Assembly: GCF_042681825.1 (NCBI RefSeq)
Contig: NZ_JBHUGH010000010.1
Span: 62,001 to 126,000, forward strand
Source of the DNA: Halodurantibacterium flavum
Lineage (GTDB): Bacteria > Pseudomonadota > Alphaproteobacteria > Rhodobacterales > Rhodobacteraceae
Direction: 5' to 3'
Length of the DNA stretch: 64,000 bases
In this document: positions 1-7,851 of the stretch, piece by piece
Layout of the letters: every line of letters begins with the position of its first letter
Numbering within the stretch: position 1 is the first letter of the stretch
The notes under the pieces: generated by a model
What the model was told of the DNA's origin: nothing
Databases searched by the model: none
Seen by the model: the letters and a program-made list of their open reading frames with translations, nothing else
Program-made: the position numbers and the translations under genes

Positions 1-1
1 G

Positions 2-1294
2 CCGCCGGGGCTTCTGATCTCGGCCCCTGCCTCGGGCACGGGCAAGACGACCGTGATGCTGGGCCTGTTGCGGGCGCTGACAGATGACGGGCTGGCGGTG
101 CAGCCGTTCAAAAGCGGGCCGGACTACATCGATCCCGCCTTTCATCGCGCGGCCAGCGGACGCCCCTCGTTCAACCTGGACAGCTGGGCGATGGATGACG
201 CGCTGATGGATGCCATTGCCGCGCAGGCCGAAGGGGCGGACATCTGTCTCGCCGAAGGGTCGATGGGGCTTTACGACGGCGTGGCGAAGGCCGGGGCCTG
301 CGGCACGGGGTCCAGCGCCGAGCTTGCCGCGCGGATGGGCTGGCCGGTGGTGCTGGTCGTCGATGTGGGCGGGCAGGCGCAATCGGCGGCAGCAGTGGCG
401 CTGGGATTCGCGCGCTACCGGAACCTGCCCTTTGCGGGCGTCATCCTGAACCGGGTGGCGAGCCCCCGGCATGAACGGCTGGTGCGGCTGGGGATGGAGG
501 ATGCGGGGCTGTCGGTGCTGGGCGCCTTGCCCCGGCGAGGGGATCTGACGCTGCCCGAACGGCACCTGGGGCTGGTGCAGGCGGTGGAACATCCGGATCT
601 TGACCGTGCCATTGCTGACTATGCCGCCTTCCTCAAGGCGCATGTGGATTTGGATGCCCTGCGTGCCGCAGCCGCCGGGGCGGGGGTGCTGCGCCCCGGC
701 CCCCTGCCGCGGCCACCGGCGCAGCGGATCGCGCTGGCGCAGGATGCCGCCTTTTCCTTCACCTACCCGCATCTGCTGGCGGGCTGGCGCGCGGCAGGGG
801 CTGAAATCATGCCGTTCTCACCCCTCGCGGATGAGGCGCCTGACCCTGCCGCCGATCTGGTCTGGCTGCCGGGCGGCTATCCTGAACTGCATGCGGGGCG
901 GTTGGCGGCGGCGGAACGGTTCCGCGCGGGCCTGCGCCGCTTTGCCGAAACCCGCCCCGTCCATGGCGAATGCGGCGGCTACATGGCACTGGGCGAGGCG
1001 TTGGTGGACAAGGACGGGCAGCGGCACCGGATGGCGGGGCTACTTGGCCTCGTCACCAGCTATGAAAAGCGCCGGATGCACCTCGGGTATCGGCAGGCGG
1101 AACTGCTGGCGCCTGTGCTGGGCTTTGGCACGCGGTTGCGGGGGCATGAGTTCCACTATTCCACCATTCTGGAGCAGCCCGACGCGCCGCTGGCGCGCGT
1201 CACCGATGCCGAAGGCGCAGAGGTGCCTGAAACGGGTTCGCGCCGCGGCACGGTCACCGGTACCTTCTTTCACCTGATTGCGGAGGACGCATGA
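2..1294 (+). CDS. cobB: Cobyrinic acid a,c-diamide synthase, 5' end cut
   Basis: ATP- and glutamine-dependent amidation of the a and c side chains of the corrin ring in the aerobic cobalamin pathway. The reading frame is open from base 2, and the first visible residues already form a Walker A loop (SGTGKTT, bases 35-52), so only a few N-terminal residues lie outside the window; 430 residues are visible. The C-terminal half is a class I glutamine amidotransferase domain with the nucleophile motif HGECGGYM near base 965 and a late conserved histidine in RGHEFHYS near base 1145. A GTG at 53 would cut off the P-loop and cannot be the start. The stop overlaps the next gene in an ATGA arrangement, which implies translational coupling with cobA. 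Confident. Confidence 0.95.
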   Translation, partial: PPGLLISAPASGTGKTTVMLGLLRALTDDGLAVQPFKSGPDYIDPAFHRAASGRPSFNLDSWAMDDALMDAIAAQAEGADICLAEGSMGLYDGVAKAGACGTGSSAELAARMGWPVVLVVDVGGQAQSAAAVALGFARYRNLPFAGVILNRVASPRHERLVRLGMEDAGLSVLGALPRRGDLTLPERHLGLVQAVEHPDLDRAIADYAAFLKAHVDLDALRAAAAGAGVLRPGPLPRPPAQRIALAQDAAFSFTYPHLLAGWRAAGAEIMPFSPLADEAPDPAADLVWLPGGYPELHAGRLAAAERFRAGLRRFAETRPVHGECGGYMALGEALVDKDGQRHRMAGLLGLVTSYEKRRMHLGYRQAELLAPVLGFGTRLRGHEFHYSTILEQPDAPLARVTDAEGAEVPETGSRRGTVTGTFFHLIAEDA

Positions 1295-2004
1295 GCGGCT
1301 TCGTTTCCTTCGTAGGTTCCGGCCCCGGCGATCCGGAACTGCTGACGCTCAAGGCCGTGGCGCGGCTCAAGGCGGCGGATGCGGTGCTGTTCGACGACCT
1401 GTCCTCGGGCGCGATCCTGTCCCATGCGGGACCGGGGGCGGACCTTGTGGCGGTGGGCAAGCGGGCGGGACGCCCCTCGCCCAAGCAGGACCATGTGAGC
1501 CGCCTGCTGGTGGACTACGCAGCCTCAGGCGCGCGGGTGGTGCGGCTGAAATCCGGCGATCCCGCGATCTTTGGCCGGCTGGAGGAAGAGATCACCGCCC
1601 TGCGCGAGGCCGGCATCGGGTTCGAGATCGTGCCGGGCGTCACCTCGGCCACGGCGGCGGCGGCGGCGGCGGCGATCCCGCTCACGCGGCGGATGACGGC
1701 GCGGCGGGTGCAGTTCGTCACGGGGCACGATGTGACGGGCGGGCTGCCGGACGACCTGAACATGGCGGCGCTGGCCGATCCCGATGCGACGACGGTCGTC
1801 TTCATGGCGCGGCGCACCTTCGCCGGGCTTGCGGCGCGTCTGATGGCGCAGGGCCTTCCGGGCGAAACCCCGGCGATCCTGGCCGAGAATGTCAGCCATG
1901 CGGACCAGTCGCTCCAGCGTGGAACGGTGGCGGGGCTTGCGGCGCAGCTCAGCACCGCGACGGGCAGCGCGCCTGCCCTTATCCTCTATGGGCCCTTGGC
2001 ATGA
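1291..2004 (+). CDS. cobA: Uroporphyrinogen-III C-methyltransferase (SUMT)
   Basis: SAM-dependent methylation of uroporphyrinogen III at C2 and C7 to precorrin-2, the branch point towards cobalamin and siroheme. The 237-residue length is that of a single-domain SUMT rather than a CysG fusion. Visible motifs are the N-terminal VGSGPGDPELLT, the RLKSGDP loop, the PGVTSA segment followed by a seven-alanine run, and PLTRR. The gene starts inside the end of cobB (ATGA overlap). Its last 19 bases overlap the 3' end of bluB on the other strand. Confident. Confidence 0.95.
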   Translation: MSGFVSFVGSGPGDPELLTLKAVARLKAADAVLFDDLSSGAILSHAGPGADLVAVGKRAGRPSPKQDHVSRLLVDYAASGARVVRLKSGDPAIFGRLEEEITALREAGIGFEIVPGVTSATAAAAAAAIPLTRRMTARRVQFVTGHDVTGGLPDDLNMAALADPDATTVVFMARRTFAGLAARLMAQGLPGETPAILAENVSHADQSLQRGTVAGLAAQLSTATGSAPALILYGPLA

Positions 2005-2630
2005 GGCGGGCAGTCGATCCAGCCCGGGTTCCGGTTTTCCTGCCAGCCGTTCCGATGCAGAAGGGGCGTGTCATCGGTGAACTCCGGATAGCCGAGGCAG
2101 AGATAGGCCGTGAATTCCCAGCCCCGGGGCGCCGAAAGCGCCTGTGCGACCGCCGCCGGATCGAGGATAGAGACCCAGCCCAGCCCCAGATTCTCCGCGC
2201 GCGCCGCAAGCCACAGGGTGTGGATCGCCATCGCGGTAGAAAGGCGCAGCGTCTCGGGCATGGTCTGCCGGCCAAGGCCGCGCCCCTCGTCCGGGTCGGC
2301 GAGTGTAAAGACGGCCAGATGTTCGGGCGCCTCGCGCAGGCCTGCCAGCTTGAGCTGCAGATAGTCGGCGCGGGTCGCGGCGTCATAGTCCCGGGCGGCA
2401 CGCTGGTTGCAGCCCTCGAATATCCGGATGATCTCGGCCCGTCGGGCGGCGTCGCGCACCCGCATCACGCGCCAGGGCCGGGCATTCCCCACCGAGGGCG
2501 CAAGGGTCATCGCAGCCTCGAGCCCGGCCAAGACCTCTGGCGGGACGGGATCGGCGCGGAAATGCCGCACATCGCGGCGCCAACGCAGGATGTCGCGCAG
2601 CACGCGAAGGTCATCGGGCGTGAATTTCAT
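1986..2630 (-). CDS. bluB: 5,6-dimethylbenzimidazole synthase
   Basis: Nitroreductase-fold enzyme that cannibalises FMNH2 with oxygen to make 5,6-dimethylbenzimidazole, the lower ligand of B12. The 214-residue protein starts at MKFTPDDL (2630); the frame extends ten codons upstream but reaches only a weaker start. Recognisable segments are RRDVRHF near residue 20, APSVGNARPWR, which is the family flavin-binding region, and a C-terminal GWVSILDP. It lies between cobA and cobF on the opposite strand and converges on cobA with overlapping 3' ends. Its placement among cob genes supports BluB over a generic nitroreductase. Confidence 0.92.
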   Translation of the reverse strand: MKFTPDDLRVLRDILRWRRDVRHFRADPVPPEVLAGLEAAMTLAPSVGNARPWRVMRVRDAARRAEIIRIFEGCNQRAARDYDAATRADYLQLKLAGLREAPEHLAVFTLADPDEGRGLGRQTMPETLRLSTAMAIHTLWLAARAENLGLGWVSILDPAAVAQALSAPRGWEFTAYLCLGYPEFTDDTPLLHRNGWQENRNPGWIDCPPHAKGP

Positions 2631-2686
2631 GGGCCCCTCCTGCCCGACTGGTCGCACAGTCCGGCGGGCGGGGCAACGGGGGCGGC

Positions 2687-3430
2687 ATGACCGAACTGTT
2701 GCTGATCGGCATCGGCACGGGAAATCCCGATCACCTGACGCTGGAGGCGGTGTCCGCCTTGCGATCCGCCGAGATCGTCCTTTTGCCCCGCAAGGGCGCG
2801 GACAAGGCCGACCTGGCCGACCTGCGGCGGATGATCTGCGAGCGGCATCTTTCGGCGCAGGGGCAGGTGATCGAATTCGATCTGCCCCGACGGGACGCCT
2901 CGGGCGATTATCTGCCCGGCGTGCGTGACTGGCATGAGGCGATCGCGCGGATCTGGGCCGGGCTGCTGGCAGGGCACCCGGCGTCGCGTGTCGCGTTGCT
3001 CGTCTGGGGCGATCCGTCGCTTTACGACAGCAGCCTGCGGATCGCCGGACGCCTGCGGGAGGCAGGGAGCGAACTGACCATCAGGGTCGTGCCCGGGATC
3101 ACCAGCCTGCAGATGCTGACCGCGGCCCATGGCATCCCGCTCAACACGCTGGGGGCGCCGTTCCTTGTCACCACGGGGCGCCGGCTGAGAGAGGGCGGCT
3201 GGCCCGAAGGCGTCGATACGGTCGCGGTGATGCTGGACGGTGAATGTTCCTTTGCGCATCTGCCCGGCGACGGGCTTCATATCTGGTGGGGCGGGTATGT
3301 GGGCATGCCGCAACAGATCCTGATTGCCGGACCGCTGGGCGAAGCCGGGCCACGGATCATTGCCGCGCGCGAAGCCGCCCGGGCCGAGCACGGCTGGATC
3401 ATGGACATCTATCTGCTGCGGCGCGGCTAG
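2687..3430 (+). CDS. cobF: Precorrin-6A synthase (deacetylating)
   Basis: SAM-dependent C1-methyltransferase of the aerobic corrin pathway that converts precorrin-5 to precorrin-6A with loss of the acetyl group. The 247 residues show the tetrapyrrole-methylase N-terminus LIGIGTGNPDHLTLEA, the LVWGDPSLYDS loop and VVPGITSLQM. The spacing and the long segment after LPRKGADK fit CobF better than CobI, CobJ or CobM. It is divergent from bluB (56 bases between starts). The TAG stop sits in a CTAG shared with the stop of the convergent gene at 3427. Confidence 0.92.
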   Translation: MTELLLIGIGTGNPDHLTLEAVSALRSAEIVLLPRKGADKADLADLRRMICERHLSAQGQVIEFDLPRRDASGDYLPGVRDWHEAIARIWAGLLAGHPASRVALLVWGDPSLYDSSLRIAGRLREAGSELTIRVVPGITSLQMLTAAHGIPLNTLGAPFLVTTGRRLREGGWPEGVDTVAVMLDGECSFAHLPGDGLHIWWGGYVGMPQQILIAGPLGEAGPRIIAAREAARAEHGWIMDIYLLRRG

Positions 3431-3774
3431 CGCAGGTCGCGGGCGGCCAGCGCCCGGGCGATCTCGGCCCGGACAAGCTTGCGCACCGTATGGGTGATCT
3501 GCACCCCAAGGCTGCCGCGCAATTCCTGCCGTACAAGTTCGGCAACCATGTCGCGCAGGGCGTCCGGATCAGGACCCGCCGCAGGGGCGAAGGCGTTGAT
3601 CGGGGTCGCGCCCGCGGTCAGAAAGGGCGGGGGCGGGGAAAAGGGCGTCTCCGGTATGTCGGCCCGGGCGCTGCTGTCCCGCGGGACGACCCGCAGGTCG
3701 GGGGTCAGGATCAGCGGCGCAAGCCTTTCGGTTTCGCCGGTCGCCACTCTCAAGTCGCTATTCGGGTTGGGCAT
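3427..3774 (-). CDS. Small Pro-rich protein, possible PopZ-like polar protein
   Basis: 115 residues with three parts: an N-terminal stretch ending in ERLAPLILTPDLRVV, a proline-rich linker (about residues 45-72), and a C-terminal amphipathic basic helical region (about 73-113, LRDMVAELVRQEL and VRKLVRAEIARAL). Start chosen at 3774 because GAGGGAG lies about 7 bases upstream and a TAG precedes the start in frame by 51 bases. It lies downstream of tolC and pcm on the same strand. From memory, popZ (CC1319) of Caulobacter lies beside the TolC homologue CC1318, and rhizobia keep pcm-tolC-DUF2497. The architecture and synteny suggest a divergent PopZ/DUF2497 relative, but the family's N-terminal helix is not visible. 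The function is an inference. Confidence 0.6.
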   Translation of the reverse strand: MPNPNSDLRVATGETERLAPLILTPDLRVVPRDSSARADIPETPFSPPPPFLTAGATPINAFAPAAGPDPDALRDMVAELVRQELRGSLGVQITHTVRKLVRAEIARALAARDLR

Positions 3775-3826
3775 CGCGCGCTCCCTCGCTGGCCCGACGG
3801 GCCGGAACCTGGATGCGCAACTCTAG

Positions 3827-3868
3827 CGCCACAGCCGCCACGGGACAACACCCATGGCGGCTGTGGCG
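3827..3868. repeat. Perfect 14-bp inverted repeat downstream of tolC
   Basis: The arms CGCCACAGCCGCCA (3827-3840) and TGGCGGCTGTGGCG (3855-3868) are exact reverse complements around a 14-base loop. It lies between the tolC stop and the start of the 115-residue gene, both on the minus strand. No T-tract follows on either strand, so it is not a textbook intrinsic terminator. It could stabilise the tolC mRNA 3' end or attenuate transcription into the next gene. Confidence 0.8.
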
Positions 3869-3878
3869 TGAATCGGTA

Positions 3879-5258
3879 TTATTCGCGTCCGATGCGTTGC
3901 AGAACGCGGTCCAGCGCCTCGCCCTGCGGGCTGCGGGCGGGGGCGTTGCGCACGGCGTCGTAATAGGCGGTCGGGTTATAGGTGGGGATGCCGAGGTTCA
4001 GATGCTCCACCGTCAGAAGGCCCATCGCCGACAAAAGCTGATAGACCGCGACGTGGCGGTTCGCCTCGGCCGACACACGGGTCGTCTGCGCGTCCAGCAG
4101 TTCCTGCTCGGCGTTCAGGACGTCGAGCGTGGTGCGGGCGCCCAGCGACGCCTCTTCGCGCGCGCCATCGAGGGCGATCTGCGCCGCCTGGATCTGCAGG
4201 TCCGAGGCCTGAAGCTGCGCGCGCGCCACATTGATCTGGGCCCATGCGTTGCCGACCTGCTGCGTCACCTCGAGCGCGGTCTGATGCAGGTTCGAGCGCG
4301 ACTGATCCCGGCGCGCCACCGCCTGACGATAGAGCGAGCTGTTCCCGCCGCCGGTATAGAGCGGCTGGTTGTAGCTTAGGCCGAGGCGGGACTGGTCATT
4401 GCCATCCTGATCCATCGTGATCCCGGCAGTGGCGGCGATGCGGCCCGAACGCTGCGGCTCGGCCGCGACGACGTTCAGTTCCGCGCCTGCGACCTGAAAC
4501 TGCGCCTGCCGGATCAGGGGATGTGTGGACTGCGCGATCGAACGTGCCTCATCAAGGCTCGACGTGGTGGCGGGCGGCGCGGGCGGGCTGTTGATCGGGC
4601 CCGTCGGATAGTTGCCGGTTGCCGCATTATAGGTTTCGAGCGCGATGGCGCGGTCGCCTTCGGCTGCGGAAAGCGCAGAGCGTGCGGCGGCCAGGCGTGC
4701 CTCGGCGGTGGCAACGTCGGTCCGCGTGACTTCACCGACCTCGAACCGGTCCTGGGCGGCGCGCAGTTCCTCGCTGATCACGTTCACGCTGCTCTGGCGC
4801 AGGCGGACCGTTTCATTCGCGCTCCAGACGTTCATGTAGGCCGAAACGGCGTTCAGAAGCACGTTCTGTTCCACGTTGACCAGCGCCCACCGGGTCGCCA
4901 GCACGTTCTGCTGCGACGCCTCGATCGCGATGCGGTTGCGCCCGAAATCAAACAGCGCGAGTTCTGCCGAAAGACCGATGCTGCCGGTCAGTTCGTCCTG
5001 AAGCGCGCTTTGAACCGGCGTGGTGTAGTTCGCGCTGGCGGCAAGGGCCAGGGCAGGGCGCAGGGCCGCGACACTTTGCGCGACGTCTTCGTCGGCGGCC
5101 CGCAGCACGGCCCGGTTCTGTTCCAGAAGATTCGAGTTGCGATAGGCTGCGACCAGCGCATCGGCAAGGGTGTCGGCCTGCGCGGCGCCGGCGCCGAATC
5201 CGGTAGCGCAGGCTAGGACGATTGCGGCCAGCCAGTTCGGTCTGCGATCTTTCATCAT
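3879..5258 (-). CDS. tolC: TolC-family outer membrane efflux protein
   Basis: Outer-membrane channel for type I secretion and RND/MFS efflux. The 459-residue protein begins MMKDRRPNWL with a Sec signal peptide ending near GAAQADTLADAL. It has the duplicated OEP helical repeats: an N-terminal half with LADALVAAYRNSNLLEQNRA, and a second half around DEARSIAQSTHPLIRQAQ. The C-terminal TTLDVLNAEQELLDAQ is the family hallmark. The start at 5258 (ATGATG) has AGGA just upstream; the frame is open for 47 more codons but those residues are not signal-like. The gene is 40 bases downstream of pcm. It is a candidate partner for the type I pair at 59-62 kb, though many efflux systems would share it. Confidence 0.92.
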   Translation of the reverse strand: MMKDRRPNWLAAIVLACATGFGAGAAQADTLADALVAAYRNSNLLEQNRAVLRAADEDVAQSVAALRPALALAASANYTTPVQSALQDELTGSIGLSAELALFDFGRNRIAIEASQQNVLATRWALVNVEQNVLLNAVSAYMNVWSANETVRLRQSSVNVISEELRAAQDRFEVGEVTRTDVATAEARLAAARSALSAAEGDRAIALETYNAATGNYPTGPINSPPAPPATTSSLDEARSIAQSTHPLIRQAQFQVAGAELNVVAAEPQRSGRIAATAGITMDQDGNDQSRLGLSYNQPLYTGGGNSSLYRQAVARRDQSRSNLHQTALEVTQQVGNAWAQINVARAQLQASDLQIQAAQIALDGAREEASLGARTTLDVLNAEQELLDAQTTRVSAEANRHVAVYQLLSAMGLLTVEHLNLGIPTYNPTAYYDAVRNAPARSPQGEALDRVLQRIGRE

Positions 5259-5298
5259 GTCATTCCTGCTCGTTGATCCGCCGGCACATGCCGCAGCC

Positions 5299-5952
5299 TT
5301 AGAGTGAAAATTCCTGCGCCTTGTGAAAACCGGGAAGCACCGGCGCAGAGGCGTTGAAGGAAAAACGCCACGCGATCTGGCCATCGATCTTGTAGCCAAG
5401 CCGCACCACCCCCAGCGCGCCCTCCATGAAGATACAGGCGACGCGTCCGCCTTCCTTGACCTGATCGGCCAATCCTTGGGGAAACGCCTCGGCCGCGCCT
5501 TCGACGATCATCGCGTCATAAGGGCCGTGTTCCGGTGCGCCATGGGCCAGCGGGGCCGTCACGACCACCGTGTTGTAGATCCCCTGATCGGCCAGGTTGG
5601 ACTGCGCCTCGCGCGAAAGATCCTCGTCCGACTCGACCGCCACGACGGTTTCGGCAAGACGTGCAAGAACGGCAGTGGAATAGCCCAGCCCCGCGCCCAG
5701 ATCGAGTACGAGCTCGTTCGGCTGGATGTTCAGGATATCGAGCATTTTCGCGAAGGTGCGTGGTTCAAGCAGCACCCGGTCCCGCCCGAGCGGCAGGTTT
5801 TCACCCATATAGGCAGCCTCGCGCCGCTCGGTTGGAACATAGAACTCCCGGGGGACCGCAAGCACCGCATTTATGATCGGGAACTTGGTCACATCCGCGG
5901 TGCGGATCTGGTTATCGACCATGTGGCGACGGCGGGCGGCAAAATCCGACAT
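5299..5952 (-). CDS. pcm: Protein-L-isoaspartate O-methyltransferase
   Basis: SAM-dependent repair of isoaspartyl residues in damaged proteins. The 217-residue protein starts at MSDFAARRRHMVDNQIRTADV (5952). Motif I of the methyltransferase fold is LDLGAGLGYSTAVLA (about residues 82-96), and LLEPRTFAKMLDIL precedes it in place of the usual substrate-binding segment. The earlier in-frame start at 6018 adds residues that do not look like the family. The pcm-tolC pair is a conserved alphaproteobacterial order. Confident for the family; members of this subgroup have not all been shown to act on isoaspartate. Confidence 0.88.
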   Translation of the reverse strand: MSDFAARRRHMVDNQIRTADVTKFPIINAVLAVPREFYVPTERREAAYMGENLPLGRDRVLLEPRTFAKMLDILNIQPNELVLDLGAGLGYSTAVLARLAETVVAVESDEDLSREAQSNLADQGIYNTVVVTAPLAHGAPEHGPYDAMIVEGAAEAFPQGLADQVKEGGRVACIFMEGALGVVRLGYKIDGQIAWRFSFNASAPVLPGFHKAQEFSL

Positions 5953-6060
5953 GATGAACTCTCTGTTCCGAGGCGTCGCGAAAGCTTTGCCACAGTTTGG
6001 GGGGGTGGGCAACATCACCCCGCGCGAGGCAGGGCGCGCGCGGCGGTCGTCACAGGGATG

Positions 6061-6699
6061 CTAGAACAGGCCGCGATCGCGTGAAACGATGACCGCCTGC
6101 GTACGGTTCGTGACCCCAAGCTTTCTGCAGATCGACTTTACATGCATCTTTACCGTGGCTTCGGCCAGGTTCAGATCGCTGGCAATGGTCTTGTTCGGCT
6201 TGCCCTCGGCAAGATGCGACAGGACGAGCATTTCCCGCTCGCTGAGCCGGCTGGAGGACACCCCTTCCTCGGGTGCACGCTCACGCAAAAGTTCCATCGG
6301 AAGATACTGTTCGCCCGCATGGATGAAGCGGATGGCGTTCACAAGGCTGCGCACCGAGTTCGTCTTGGGAATCACGCCGGCGGCACCGGCGTCGACTGCC
6401 TCATCCACCAGGCGGCGGGTGGGGTTGCCGGTGAGGATGGCAACCGGTCGCCCACCATTGGCCTTGATCCCCCGCAGCACGCCGGAAATTCCATTCATCC
6501 CGGGCATGTTGTAATCGAGAAGCAGGATGTCGAAATGGCCCTCGGCGTCGATCCGCCCCAGTGCCTCATCGAAGGAACTGGCCGTCTGGACATGAATGTC
6601 CGGCTGGGCCGAGAGAAACATCGAAATCATCTCGAGCACCATGTCATGGTCGTCGGCGACCAGCAGGCGGATCGTCTCGGTCGGGTCTCCGGTGCTCAT
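6061..6699 (-). CDS. LuxR/NarL-type two-component response regulator
   Basis: 212 residues: a receiver domain (about 10-125) with acidic pair DD near 16-17, phospho-acceptor D62 in LLLDYNMPG, T/S in ILTGN and K in IPKTN; then a GerE-type helix-turn-helix (about 148-210) with LSEREMLVLSHLAEGKPNKTIA and ATVKMHVKSICRKL. No histidine kinase is adjacent, so its partner is unknown. Start placed at the ATG 6699 (MSTGDPTE), with AAGG about 11 bases upstream; a TTG at 6711 is possible but has no spacing to that site. The regulated genes cannot be inferred from the context. Confidence 0.9.
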   Translation of the reverse strand: MSTGDPTETIRLLVADDHDMVLEMISMFLSAQPDIHVQTASSFDEALGRIDAEGHFDILLLDYNMPGMNGISGVLRGIKANGGRPVAILTGNPTRRLVDEAVDAGAAGVIPKTNSVRSLVNAIRFIHAGEQYLPMELLRERAPEEGVSSSRLSEREMLVLSHLAEGKPNKTIASDLNLAEATVKMHVKSICRKLGVTNRTQAVIVSRDRGLF

Positions 6700-6953
6700 G
6701 CGTTTGATCAACCTTAAGCAGCAAGCGGATGGGTGCGGGCGCCGGATTTCGGCGTCGCATCAACTTGTAAATATCGCGGGCGAGCGGGGAAAATCCACAG
6801 TGAAAACGATTTTTTCCAAATGTTTCCCGGCCCTGTGCCCGGATAACCCGTGGGATCGGGCGTTTTTCCATACAAGTTCAGGATGTTTGCGGAAACATCA
6901 TCCTCGCGTCTCAGGCCCCTTTGCGGCGCGCAATGAGAGCAGGGCGCCGCCCC
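6700..6953. other. Intergenic region with hairpin upstream of response regulator
   Basis: No gene is seen here. The stretch is more AT-rich than its flanks around 6790-6830. It holds an inverted repeat GATGTTT (6882-6888)/AAACATC (6893-6899) with a four-base loop. The region must contain the minus-strand promoter of the response regulator and ends at the tRNA-Cys promoter. Confidence 0.5.
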
Positions 6954-6982
6954 TTGACCAACGGCACCGAACTATCTAAACC
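6954..6982 (+). promoter_or_regulatory. Predicted promoter of tRNA-Cys
   Basis: TTGACC (6954-6959), a 17-base spacer and TAAACC (6977-6982) match a sigma-70 promoter with a weak -10 box. The expected start point lies a few bases before the tRNA at 6993, which supports the assignment. Confidence 0.6.
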
Positions 6983-6992
6983 CCCCTTGTCC

Positions 6993-7066
6993 GGCGAGTG
7001 GGCAGGTAGGTTATGCAGCGGATTGCAAATCCGTGTAGACCGGTTCGATTCCGGTACTCGCCTCCA
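6993..7066 (+). tRNA. tRNA-Cys (GCA)
   Basis: A 74-base cloverleaf. The acceptor arm GGCGAGT (6993-6999) pairs with ACTCGCC (7056-7062), followed by discriminator T and an encoded CCA. The anticodon arm GCGGA/TCCGT encloses loop TTGCAAA with anticodon GCA. The T-arm contains GGTTCGATTCC. No integrated element follows its 3' end. Confidence 0.97.
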
Positions 7067-7152
7067 ATCCTTCCAGCAAGTAACGGTTCGGGTGAGCCCG
7101 AGGGTACCGCAACGGGTATCAGGCTCTCCGTTCACCCGGTGTTCGTTCCTTG

Positions 7153-7190
7153 CCCCTTATCAGGGGACTGCCGCGCCGGCGTCCGGCGCG
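7153..7190 (+). other. Two tandem hairpins between tRNA-Cys and TRAP permease
   Basis: CCCCT-TATC-AGGGG (7153-7166) is followed by CGCGCCGG-CGT-CCGGCGCG (7172-7190). Neither has a T-tract. They may end the tRNA transcript, or act in the leader of the TRAP permease genes that begin about 100 bases on. Confidence 0.45.
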
Positions 7191-7295
7191 CAACTGACAG
7201 TCCTCGGCGCGAAATCTGCGCAAAATCATTGACCGCAGGGCCGGAAACCCCCAAAGCATCCCGACGGCCTGAAGATGCCCGGAGGGAGGTGCACC

Positions 7296-7847
7296 TTGAA
7301 GATTCTTGCGCTGATCATGCGCGCGATCAACGGATTGAACCGTCTGGTCGGCAATATCTTTGCATGGCTTGCAGTCGGGATCGTGCTGGTCTGTTTCTGG
7401 GTGGTTGTGGAGCGGTATGTGTTTCTCAACACCCGTCTCTGGATGCAGGATCTCTATGTCTGGATGAACGGCGCGATGTTCACCGCCGTCGCGGCCTTTG
7501 CGCTTTACCGCAATGACCATGTGCGGGTGGACATCTTTTTCCGCCCCGCCTCGCTCAGGGCCAAGGCGATCATGGATTTCGTGGGCGTCCTCATTTTCCT
7601 GCTGCCCTTCATGTATGTGGTCTGGGTCTATGCCTGGCCGAATGTCATCCGGTCCTGGGCGCGGTATGAGGCGTCGGCCAATTTCGGCGGGATGCCGGGC
7701 CTTTTCATCCTGCGCAGCTTCATCCTGGCTTTTGCCGCGCTGGTTGCCCTTCAGGGGCTTTCCATGTTGATCCGGTCTGTCCTGATCCTCGCCCGGAGGG
7801 AGGATCTGATTCCCGCCGACTATCGCTACAAATACGACCAGGAGTAA
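7296..7847 (+). CDS. TRAP transporter small permease (DctQ family)
   Basis: Small membrane subunit of a tripartite ATP-independent periplasmic uptake system. 183 residues with four predicted membrane spans; the second half of span 1 carries VVVERYVF, followed by WMQDLYVWMNGAMF, the usual DctQ core. The start is taken as TTG 7296 because GGGAGG (7283-7288) stands correctly before it; an ATG at 7275 lies upstream of that site and is less likely. The large permease follows after 4 bases. The cognate binding protein is probably the convergent gene at 9298-10395. Confidence 0.88.
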   Translation: MKILALIMRAINGLNRLVGNIFAWLAVGIVLVCFWVVVERYVFLNTRLWMQDLYVWMNGAMFTAVAAFALYRNDHVRVDIFFRPASLRAKAIMDFVGVLIFLLPFMYVVWVYAWPNVIRSWARYEASANFGGMPGLFILRSFILAFAALVALQGLSMLIRSVLILARREDLIPADYRYKYDQE

Positions 7848-7851
7848 CCGG

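Noticed and set aside
1653..1674. GGC trinucleotide run in cobA
   Set aside because: It is in frame and encodes the alanine run common after PGVTSA in SUMT proteins; a change of unit number would not shift the frame, so phase variation is not expected.
6993..7300. tRNA-Cys as an integration site
   Set aside because: No direct repeat of the tRNA 3' end, integrase or composition change follows; the next genes are ordinary TRAP genes.
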